In this document: one piece after another, positions 10,171 through 17,464 of the stretch
Numbering within the stretch: position 1 is the stretch's first letter
Layout: every line of letters begins with the position of its first letter
NCBI GenBank assembly: GCA_965229525.1
Contig: OZ245886.1
Coordinates: forward strand, 124,001-188,000
DNA length: 64,000 nt
From: HXMU1420-13 sp965229525
Lineage (GTDB): Bacteria > Bacteroidota > Rhodothermia > Balneolales > Balneolaceae
Reading direction: 5' to 3'
Translations under genes and position numbers: made by a program
Notes under the pieces: generated by a model
The model's database searches: none
The model's input: only the letters and a program-made list of their open reading frames with translations
Told to the model about the DNA's origin: nothing

Positions 10171-11856
10171 TTACAGTTCAATTGTAATTGATTTTAATTT
10201 CTCTTCGTCTAAAATGGCGTTGTGCCTGTCCATGGTCTCAGCAATTACTTCTAATTCCATGAGCGTTACTTTTTTGTCTGTCGCGATCTGGATAACCAAA
10301 TCTCTAACTTCATCAAAACTCGCTTCTCTGGGTTCTTGTGTCTCCAGCACTTTAAAAATCACAAACTGATTAGGCTGAAATGCCAGTGGACCAACTATAT
10401 CACCTTCATAGGCTTCGTTTAAATCATAAGCGTATGACCCATAATTTTGAATTGGTTGCAAGCCCATAATTCCATCTACCATTAAATCTCGGTTTACCGT
10501 AGTAAATTGCTTCACCGCCTGATTCCAGTCCAAGCCCTTTTCTAATTCACTCAATACGAATTCGGCTTTTTCTTCCGATTCCACAACCAGGCGCCCAACA
10601 TTCATCATTAAAGGAAAATCATACATTTCTTTATTGGCTTCGAATTCTTCAATTAATTCTGCCTCTTCTAACACTATATTTTCCTTGAGATAACGAGTTA
10701 CGCGATTATTTAAATAGGAATAAAAAGATTGGTCTATTGAAGCTTCAACCGATGGATCATTAATGTGCGTTGAATTCTTGAATTCTTGGACTAAATAAGT
10801 TCGGTAAATAATTCCCTTTACAAACTCTTCGAAACTGTTGTAATCAACAATTCTATTAAGATTGGATGCATCAGAATAAAAACCCTCTTTTCGCAAATCT
10901 CCAACGGTGAACTCAAATCCATTTTTCGAAGCTAAAATTGAAGCATCAACATTAACAGCTAGATTAAGCGTCTGATTTTCATAATTATGATAAATCGAAC
11001 CATTATTAAAATTTATGTGAGTATCCCAGATTTCGCTTAATAGATCCTTATCTATATTTAATGATGAAACTGTCTCTTCAATATGCTTACGAGTTGCAAT
11101 TTCTTTCAGCCTTTTGTCAGCGAGTGCAATAAAATTATTTTTCTGAGTTTGATATTGATATTCAGTTAAAAGTGGAATAGTTGTTCGATCCGTAAGTTTA
11201 ATAATACTGTAACCCTGCCTGGTTTTTACTGGCTTCGAAATCTCTCCGACTTCTAAATTGAATGCAACATTTTCAAAAGCAATGTCCATTTCATCGGCGG
11301 TGAATTCTCCAATATCACCACCATTCTGGGCTAAATAACCATTTTCAAAGGTGTCGAAAGCAATTTGCTCGAAAGATTCACCATTTTCTAGTCTTAGCAT
11401 TAGTTCCTCAGCTTCGTCTGCATTCTCTGCATATAGGTGTGAAGCACGTAAAGTGGTATTAAATCGAATGAATAAATCACGCAAGTCACGCTCAGTTACA
11501 ATGACTTCATCTAGCACTTCCCTCTCTAAGTATTCTTCCACATAAACTTTACGCGTGAGTAAGCCAAATTCTTTAAGAGACTCAATGTCATCTGAAATAC
11601 CAACATCCTTTGCATATTCTGCTAAAATGTAAGTTTTGAATTCACCTCTAAGTACAGAGAGTTTGTTCTCAATAGATGGGACGAGAACCTCTCCAACTCT
11701 GTAATAATTTTTCTTAAATGCAGATACGAAATGAGCCTCAGTAACCTTGAGGTCATTGATTTGAGCTAACACATTATCATCAACTGAAGAAGTGTTATTC
11801 GAGGAGCACCCTAGAGTGAAAAGCACTAGTAAAACTATGCGACCATAGTGTGACAA
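10171..11856 (-). CDS. Parvulin-type peptidyl-prolyl isomerase lipoprotein
   Basis: 561 residues with a lipoprotein signal (lipobox FTLGC, lipid Cys about 17). A parvulin domain lies about 135-225: LRASHLYAENADEAEELML, GGDIGEFTADEM, and a VKTRQGYSIIKL ending typical of PpiC/SurA proteins. A second, weaker parvulin-like region near 405-515 lacks the full motif set. The likely role is periplasmic folding of outer-membrane or exported clients; as the first gene of the surface operon it may serve the receptor and barrel that follow. The only in-frame start compatible with the signal peptide is TTG at 11856, with a GGGG run about 10 bases upstream; the frame is closed by a stop at 11908-11910 and has no ATG. 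Confidence 0.85.
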   Translation of the reverse strand: MSHYGRIVLLVLFTLGCSSNNTSSVDDNVLAQINDLKVTEAHFVSAFKKNYYRVGEVLVPSIENKLSVLRGEFKTYILAEYAKDVGISDDIESLKEFGLLTRKVYVEEYLEREVLDEVIVTERDLRDLFIRFNTTLRASHLYAENADEAEELMLRLENGESFEQIAFDTFENGYLAQNGGDIGEFTADEMDIAFENVAFNLEVGEISKPVKTRQGYSIIKLTDRTTIPLLTEYQYQTQKNNFIALADKRLKEIATRKHIEETVSSLNIDKDLLSEIWDTHINFNNGSIYHNYENQTLNLAVNVDASILASKNGFEFTVGDLRKEGFYSDASNLNRIVDYNSFEEFVKGIIYRTYLVQEFKNSTHINDPSVEASIDQSFYSYLNNRVTRYLKENIVLEEAELIEEFEANKEMYDFPLMMNVGRLVVESEEKAEFVLSELEKGLDWNQAVKQFTTVNRDLMVDGIMGLQPIQNYGSYAYDLNEAYEGDIVGPLAFQPNQFVIFKVLETQEPREASFDEVRDLVIQIATDKKVTLMELEVIAETMDRHNAILDEEKLKSITIEL

Positions 11857-11890
11857 TGTTTCGACCCCAACTTTTGATTGATTGCCTGAC

Positions 11891-11921
11891 CCAAAATATG
11901 TAAGCGCTTACATTTTTTCAA
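11891..11921 (-). promoter_or_regulatory. Predicted promoter of the surface operon
   Basis: On the minus strand TTG (11921-11919) is followed by 20 bases and then TATTTTGG (11898-11891), five of six fixed positions of the Bacteroidota -7 motif TAnnTTTG. Transcription would start near 11885, about 30 bases before the TTG start codon at 11856. The spacer is almost filled by the LacI-type palindrome, which fits repression by blocking polymerase. The call rests on motif match and spacing only. Confidence 0.45.
11898..11913. promoter_or_regulatory. LacI-family-type operator O1 (perfect 16-bp palindrome)
   Basis: ATGTAAGCGCTTACAT is fully self-complementary and has the central CG and TGTAA/TTACA arms typical of operators bound by LacI/GalR-family sugar-responsive regulators. 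It sits between the predicted -33 and -7 elements of the surface operon. No LacI-family gene is in the window, so the regulator must be encoded elsewhere. Confidence 0.7.
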
Positions 11922-12097
11922 CCATATTTTAGAAATTTTTATCACAAATCAGCAGCATGTTATAATCAGTTTAAAATCTGTTATTGTTGATTTTTTGTTT
12001 ATCTAACTTATTAACAATGTTTTTGAATCGATTGAATACTTAACAAAGTATCATAAGGGCGATATTACACTTTTTGGTAGGCTTTAACTTAAAGACT

Positions 12098-12113
12098 ATG
12101 TAACCAGTTACAT
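12098..12113. promoter_or_regulatory. Second LacI-family-type operator O2
   Basis: ATGTAACCAGTTACAT is a palindrome apart from its two central bases and shares the ATGTAA/TTACAT arms with the site at 11898. The two sites are exactly 200 bp apart centre to centre, close to 19 helical turns, so they could be held on the same DNA face in a repression loop. The region between them (11914-12097) is AT-rich and shows no gene. This and the first operator account for the 303-bp gap between ispG and the surface operon. Confidence 0.55.
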
Positions 12114-12159
12114 TCTTAATAAAATAATAAGTCTGTGCGCGGAAAATGAATGAATTGAA

Positions 12160-13371
12160 CTAACCGTATTTTTCTACGATGTAGTCGTTAAGAATTTTCT
12201 TGAATTCATTGCCGATGTTATCCCCTCGTAAAGTTTGTGTGTGTTCGCCATCAACATAAACCGGTGCTTTTGGTTCTTCGAAAGTACCAGGAAGTGAAAT
12301 TCCAATGTTCGCTGCTTTTGACTCACCCGGACCGTTAACCACGCATCCCATTACAGCCACGTCCATTTCTTCAACCCCTGGGTAGGCTTGAGACCAAATT
12401 GGCATTGATTCTTTGATATACCCCTGAATCTCCTCTGCCAATTCCTGGAAATAGGTACTTTTAGTACGTCCACACCCCGGGCAAGCTGTAACTTGAGGTA
12501 TAAAACTTCTAATTTTAAGCGATTGCAAAATTTGCTGAGCTACTTCTACTTCAAGTGCTCTATCAGCACCAGGTTGAGGTGTAAGAGAAACCCTTATTGT
12601 ATCACCAATACCCCGCTGTAGGATTACTGATAGTGCAGCTGAGCTTGCGACCATTCCTTTCATCCCCATTCCGGCTTCAGTAAGTCCAACATGTAATGGA
12701 TGATCAATGACATCAGATAAGCGGGTATAAACCTCTATTACATCCTGAACATGAGACATCTTGCAACTAACAATAATCTTGTCATTTGCCAATCCTACAT
12801 CTTGTGCCATTTCGGAAGATCGCTTGGCACTTTCGATCATCGTTTGAAGCATTACCTCTCTAGCAGACTCTGGAACTGCTAATTTGTTGTTAGCATCCAT
12901 CTTCTCAGCTAATAATTGCTGATCTAACGACCCCCAATTTACCCCAATTCTAACCGGTTTATCATAGCGTATGGCCTGCTCTACAATTGTGGTAAAATTT
13001 TTATCTCGAGCTTTGGTTCCTGTATTACCAGGGTTTATTCGAAACTTAGATAAGGCATTGGCCATTTCCGGATATTTTGTTAGTAGAACATGACCATTGT
13101 AATGGAAATCGCCAATGATAGGTACAGTTACCCCTCTATTAATCAGCTTATCTTTAATGATTGGTACTGCTTTAGCAGCTTCATCATTATTAACGGTAAT
13201 ACGGACAAGTTCAGAGCCGGCCTGATTGAGATGATCAATTTGATCGACAGTTTCATCAATATCTGCCGTGTCTGTATTTGTCATTGACTGAACAACAATG
13301 GGCGCATTCCCACCAACTGCAACGTCACCCACCATAACCTGGATGGTTTTTTTTCTATCAATAGCCGACAT
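12160..13371 (-). CDS. ispG: 4-hydroxy-3-methylbut-2-enyl diphosphate synthase, flavodoxin type
   Basis: 403 residues, the usual length of bacterial IspG. It catalyses the reductive ring opening of the cyclic diphosphate MEcPP to HMBPP in the MEP isoprenoid pathway using a 4Fe-4S cluster. Visible motifs are the TIM-barrel N-terminus (MVGDVAVGGNAPIVVQSMT), the cluster ligands ACPGCGRT (about 297) and the third Cys in VMGCVVNGPGES (about 342). ATG 13371 lies 11 bp downstream of the rhomboid gene stop, so it may be co-transcribed with the rhomboid pair. There is no sign of the large insertion found in some plant and chlamydial forms. Confidence 0.95.
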   Translation of the reverse strand: MSAIDRKKTIQVMVGDVAVGGNAPIVVQSMTNTDTADIDETVDQIDHLNQAGSELVRITVNNDEAAKAVPIIKDKLINRGVTVPIIGDFHYNGHVLLTKYPEMANALSKFRINPGNTGTKARDKNFTTIVEQAIRYDKPVRIGVNWGSLDQQLLAEKMDANNKLAVPESAREVMLQTMIESAKRSSEMAQDVGLANDKIIVSCKMSHVQDVIEVYTRLSDVIDHPLHVGLTEAGMGMKGMVASSAALSVILQRGIGDTIRVSLTPQPGADRALEVEVAQQILQSLKIRSFIPQVTACPGCGRTKSTYFQELAEEIQGYIKESMPIWSQAYPGVEEMDVAVMGCVVNGPGESKAANIGISLPGTFEEPKAPVYVDGEHTQTLRGDNIGNEFKKILNDYIVEKYG

Positions 13372-13382
13372 AATGCCCTTTA

Positions 13383-14243
13383 CTAATTCTTTTTACTTAG
13401 TTCGAAAAGTTTTCGTTTTTCTTCTTTGGTAAGCGAATCGTAACCATTTCTGGAAATCTTTTCGAGAATCTCGTCCAGTTCGCTTTGCTCCACTTCTTCA
13501 ATTATTTCCGCATCACTTACAATGCTCATTTTCTTATTCTTTGCTTTGGGAGCCGTAGTTGCCTTTGGTTTCACTTTCATGAACAGATATTCAAAATATC
13601 TTGGAATGATACTAAGGTCTGTTCCTTGTGCTCTGGCACGCATCAAAAGGTATCCACCTAATGCTCCACCTAAGTGAACAAACCTGGCAACATTATCTCC
13701 ATTATTGAGGAACAAAACATCTAATGCAATCAATCCACCAACAACGTAACGTGCTTCAATTGGTGGTAAAAGAAATAACATGATGGGAGTTCTGGGAAAA
13801 AGCATAGCAAAAGCAACCATAATACCATAAACCGCGCCTGAAGCACCTATTACAGGAACCGGATTGCCGGTTAAACTAACAATCACATCAATCAAAGCGC
13901 CTGCTAAACCAGCGCCAAAATAAACGGTTAGAAAACTACGCGGACCTATTGCTTCCTCTACAGGTCGTCCCATCCACCATAACCAGAGCATATTGAATAT
14001 GAAGTGAAATGGATTTGACAACGAATGGAGAAACATATAGGTCACAATTCTCCATGGTTGAGATATTGTTGTCCAAAGATCTGGGATAAAACCCAAATAC
14101 ACGGTAAGACTAATTCCAGTTACACCCTGAAATAGCAATTGAATAAAGAACATCATTGCATTGATTACAATAATAGTTCGTATTGCTATGGGCATTCTCA
14201 TAAATCCTCTCTTAGCCGAATTTCCAAATGAATCGTATGCCAT
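13383..14243 (-). CDS. Rhomboid-family intramembrane serine protease with C-terminal cytosolic tail
   Basis: 286 residues with about six membrane segments. The catalytic Ser is in GASGAVYG (Ser136) and the catalytic His in RFVHLGG (His190). WR in loop 1 (SQPWRIVTYMFLH) and HFIFNMLWLWWMG are typical of the fold. After the membrane core a Lys-rich linker leads to a small helical domain (about 245-286, LDEILEKISRNGYDSLTKEEK) shared by many Bacteroidota rhomboids. Rhomboids cleave membrane proteins inside the bilayer; the substrate is unknown. It follows the second rhomboid gene by 32 bp, so the two likely share an mRNA. Confidence 0.9.
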   Translation of the reverse strand: MAYDSFGNSAKRGFMRMPIAIRTIIVINAMMFFIQLLFQGVTGISLTVYLGFIPDLWTTISQPWRIVTYMFLHSLSNPFHFIFNMLWLWWMGRPVEEAIGPRSFLTVYFGAGLAGALIDVIVSLTGNPVPVIGASGAVYGIMVAFAMLFPRTPIMLFLLPPIEARYVVGGLIALDVLFLNNGDNVARFVHLGGALGGYLLMRARAQGTDLSIIPRYFEYLFMKVKPKATTAPKAKNKKMSIVSDAEIIEEVEQSELDEILEKISRNGYDSLTKEEKRKLFELSKKN

Positions 14244-14275
14244 ATTATTCCTCCCTCGCCAATTTCATTTTAAAC

Positions 14276-14911
14276 TTATGCATACATTTCAGGTCGTTTG
14301 ATCTTCCATAATTTAATAAGCGCAAACCCAACTACCAATCCGCCTAAATGCGCAAAATGTGCAACACCGCTGTCTGGTCTGGATAATCCTGAAAGCAATT
14401 CGATAACCCCATAGATTCCAACAAAGTATTTTGCCTTTATAGGAATTGGTGGAAACATCAGGAATATATATTGATTAGGGAACATCATTCCAAAAGCTAG
14501 TAATATTCCAAATACTGCTCCCGAAGCACCGATGGTATATCCTTGAGCTCCACCTATAATCATATGAATAAGTGCTGCACCAATACCAGTTAGAAAGTAA
14601 TACAAATAAAAGCGCCTTGTTCCCCAGAGGTTTTCAATGGCCTGGCCAAAAATCCATAAAGCAAATAAGTTGAAGAAAATGTGACTCAAGTCAGCGTGCA
14701 AAAACATATAGGATACCAATTGCCATGGAAAAAATAATCCACTACCAATTGGCCATAAGGCTAGATATGGAGCTAACAATACTCCGAGTGAAGTCCATGC
14801 ACCCGTAAACATACTTTTTGTTAGTAGAAAAATGATTCCATTTGCAAAAAGCAGGTTTTTTATACCGGGAGGAAATAATGAAAATGCGGTATTCGGTTGA
14901 AATTGATTCAA
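14276..14911 (-). CDS. Rhomboid-family intramembrane serine protease (core-only form)
   Basis: 211 residues, about six membrane segments, and no soluble tail. Catalytic residues are visible as Ser130 in GASGAVFG and His188 in AHFAHLGG. The loop-1 WQLVSYMFLHADLSHIFFN segment supplies the conserved HxxxN. It is a paralogue of the next gene downstream; the pair could differ in substrate or act in sequence. Its ATG overlaps the end of the upstream oxidoreductase gene by four bases, which suggests translational coupling. Confidence 0.9.
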   Translation of the reverse strand: MNQFQPNTAFSLFPPGIKNLLFANGIIFLLTKSMFTGAWTSLGVLLAPYLALWPIGSGLFFPWQLVSYMFLHADLSHIFFNLFALWIFGQAIENLWGTRRFYLYYFLTGIGAALIHMIIGGAQGYTIGASGAVFGILLAFGMMFPNQYIFLMFPPIPIKAKYFVGIYGVIELLSGLSRPDSGVAHFAHLGGLVVGFALIKLWKIKRPEMYA

Positions 14912-16410
14912 TGCGAAATGGGGTTTGCGTGATTTTTTTTAACTCGGGAATATACGTTGATACCGCCTAAAGTTACGCCGGGAATTCCTTGCCCGGGATA
15001 TGTAGTATCACCTACAAGATAAAGCCCTTTAAATGGTGTCTCTGTTGGTGTCCATTTTAGCAAGCTGCGTGCCATACTTTGGGGGATTCCTCCCACCATG
15101 CCTTTTTTACGGTATACCCAATTTTGCCAGGTTACAGGAGTGGCTAAATCAGCCAGTTTAATCTCAGTTTTAGCAAACCCTGGGAGCTTTTCTTTCAGTG
15201 TATTGATGATAAAATCCTTGGCTTCTTCCTTATTCTGGTCGTAAGTACCATTCATGCCAAACCATAGTTCCGGGGAAGCATGACATGATACATTCAGAGT
15301 TCTCTCTCCATCGGGAGCCCTTTCTTTATCTCCTCTTAGACTCATAGAAATGAAAATCGATTCTGAATCTGTATGAGGCACTTTCTTACCATCTAAATGA
15401 ATCTGATGATGGATACCAAGGTTTTCTGGATATGTATCAGTTGTTGCGATACCCATTGTTAATGCACCCCAGGCTTTCTCAAAATCTTTAGATTCATTTT
15501 CGAAATAACGACTCATTGAATCATCAACCAAAGAACACATATTCCAAATTGGAGCATTTGAAACAACTATTTGGGTTTGATATTTATTTCCCTTCTTAGT
15601 GCTCACAACGAATTCTTCACCAGATTTTACAATATGAGTTACAGCTTCTTTGGTCGCCAGCTTCCCACCTTTCTCCTCAACAAAATCTCTGATAGTGTAA
15701 ATCATCTGAAGGAGTCCGCCAGAAACATAATAATTGGAATAATTGGTATAAGTAACTCCCGCTGCACCAAAAAGAAAAGGGACATCAGATGACTTTGTCT
15801 GTGCTGTAATCATCAATTGCTCATCCAAAAACCGGAGGAACTTTGACGTTGCAATACCGCACTTTTCAGCTACTTGCTTTACTGATTTTAGCGCATAGGG
15901 AAGCACCCAAACATCAGCCGGTGAATTTGAAGTAAAGAGTTTCACCCATTCTGCTATTTTTCGAGGCGGGAAAAAGGTGTTTTTTAAACTAACTTTCCAA
16001 ACAACATCCGAAATCCCAAAAGCCAGCTTCCAGAACTTCTTTTGCCCTTTTCGGTTTCCAAAAACTCGTACTGCCTCTTCAATCCATTCTGTGCGATCTT
16101 TGTAACGTGTAATTTGCTCACCATCTAACCAAACTTTCATAGATGGATTTAATTCCACTCTTGGAATTTGAATTCCTGTTTTTTCTTCCAAAAATCTAAG
16201 TGGCTGATTTTCATCAAAACCAATGAGAGTAGTTGCTCCGCTTTCAAAGACATATCCTTTTCGTGGATACGAAGAAGAACATCCACCGGGATGCAATGCT
16301 GCCTCTAAAATCAGCACTTTATATCCGTCGTTGGCGAGAAGTGCAGCGGTACTCATTCCGCCCATACCCGATCCAATAATAATTGCGTCGTAGTCTTGAT
16401 TGATAGTCAT
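14908..16410 (-). CDS. FAD-dependent oxidoreductase of the CrtI/CrtISO (phytoene desaturase-like) family
   Basis: 500 residues. The N-terminus has the dinucleotide-binding motif IIIGSGMGGMSTAALLANDGY followed by LEAALHPGGCSSS; the C-terminus has YLVGDTTYPGQGIPGVTLGG, the FAD-contacting motif of carotenoid desaturases, carotenoid isomerases and retinol saturases. The exact substrate cannot be read from sequence; with ispG in the same stretch a carotenoid or other isoprenoid substrate is plausible but inferred. No phytoene synthase or cyclase gene is adjacent. The 3' end overlaps the start of the small rhomboid gene by four bases. Confidence 0.8.
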   Translation of the reverse strand: MTINQDYDAIIIGSGMGGMSTAALLANDGYKVLILEAALHPGGCSSSYPRKGYVFESGATTLIGFDENQPLRFLEEKTGIQIPRVELNPSMKVWLDGEQITRYKDRTEWIEEAVRVFGNRKGQKKFWKLAFGISDVVWKVSLKNTFFPPRKIAEWVKLFTSNSPADVWVLPYALKSVKQVAEKCGIATSKFLRFLDEQLMITAQTKSSDVPFLFGAAGVTYTNYSNYYVSGGLLQMIYTIRDFVEEKGGKLATKEAVTHIVKSGEEFVVSTKKGNKYQTQIVVSNAPIWNMCSLVDDSMSRYFENESKDFEKAWGALTMGIATTDTYPENLGIHHQIHLDGKKVPHTDSESIFISMSLRGDKERAPDGERTLNVSCHASPELWFGMNGTYDQNKEEAKDFIINTLKEKLPGFAKTEIKLADLATPVTWQNWVYRKKGMVGGIPQSMARSLLKWTPTETPFKGLYLVGDTTYPGQGIPGVTLGGINVYSRVKKNHANPISH

Positions 16411-16562
16411 GCCACAATAACAATCGAAACCATACTAAATGTTCCACCATTGTTTACTAATTATTCATAAAACTATCTTTACCTTATATGGTTTCATTAA
16501 TTAGATAAGTTGAGTTCAGAATACTTGAGCTTATGCTATATTCGAATATTTAATAAGATTGT

Positions 16563-17381
16563 ATGCAATACCTTAAAAAGCAGATTGTTGGTGTAATAGC
16601 CATAGGTTTATTAAGCAATTTCAGTTGCAAAGAATCCGTCTCTGTAGATCAGAGTGATGTGGTGTTCAACTCCTTAGAAATTATTTGGAACGATATGGAT
16701 TTACCACATGAAGCTATTCCTAGTGGCGTTCCTGAGACTATGGACTGGAGGCTTGCTCCTCGGTTAAGTTATGGTAACAATCCCCCAGAAGATTGGACCG
16801 CTATGATTCCATGGGGTCAGGTTTATGCTGTTGATGGTGATGTGCAAACCGGGACGAATACAAGATTTCAGATTCGAAATATGCAAACATGGTATCTCAG
16901 TAAAAGTACAAACACCTGGGTTTTGTGGATTAAAAGCTCAAACATTGAAGGAGCCAACTATGCGGAAGATTTTCAAAACGATATTAACATTCCGGCAGAC
17001 ATTGAATTAGAAACAGATGGCGGTGGTATTTCTGCATCACTGCAACCGGGGTATAACTTTCACTTCTGGACAGCTGGGGATCGTATTGAAATAGATCCAA
17101 CAGATATAGCAGGGGTTTGGTCTAGTATGGAAGCACGATTAATTGTCGCCGATACGAATAAACCAGATGATCGGCACGCTGCAAAATTACTTTTTAGTGC
17201 CGGAGCAGATTATTGGAAAGCTGTTGATTCTGAGTGGGATCAATGGAAAACGAACGGCGATATAGGAATTGGGCGATTCAGGTTTATTAAAAACGATTGG
17301 CAAGTGTTTAATATGCATACCTTAACAGCAGAACAACTGGCTAATCAACCACCTCCTTTTACCACTGAACCACAAGAATAG
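16563..17381 (+). CDS. Putative lipoprotein of unknown function
   Basis: 272 residues starting MQYLKKQIVG. The lipobox-like LSNFSC places the lipid Cys at about 22. The mature part is rich in Trp and acidic residues and looks like a beta-rich periplasmic or surface domain; I do not recognise the family. It is divergent from the CrtI-like gene across a 152-bp gap and convergent with polA. Upstream TATATTCG (near 16533) is close to the Bacteroidota -7 motif, but no well-placed TTG is seen. Confidence 0.65.
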   Translation: MQYLKKQIVGVIAIGLLSNFSCKESVSVDQSDVVFNSLEIIWNDMDLPHEAIPSGVPETMDWRLAPRLSYGNNPPEDWTAMIPWGQVYAVDGDVQTGTNTRFQIRNMQTWYLSKSTNTWVLWIKSSNIEGANYAEDFQNDINIPADIELETDGGGISASLQPGYNFHFWTAGDRIEIDPTDIAGVWSSMEARLIVADTNKPDDRHAAKLLFSAGADYWKAVDSEWDQWKTNGDIGIGRFRFIKNDWQVFNMHTLTAEQLANQPPPFTTEPQE

Positions 17382-17382
17382 A

Positions 17383-17460
17383 AATCTAAAATTAAGAATT
17401 ATGGATTAAATGGAATGTCAACAGATTCCATAATCTTAAATCAAAATTCTAGATTCCTAA
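17383..17460. repeat. AT-rich imperfect palindromic element between convergent genes
   Basis: The gap between the lipoprotein gene and polA is an imperfect inverted repeat. Its core is ATGGAAT (17410-17416) and ATTCCAT (17425-17431) around an 8-base loop, with outer arms related as AAATCTAAAATTAAGA and its approximate complement around 17433-17455, ending GATTCCTAATT. No long T run follows the core, so a classical terminator is uncertain. A similar AATTAGGAA-type palindrome occurs at 61445-61500. Confidence 0.4.
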
Positions 17461-17464
17461 TTGA

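Noticed and set aside
12098..12113. Terminator hairpin of ispG
   Set aside because: The palindrome has only two unpaired central bases and no T run; an operator fits better.
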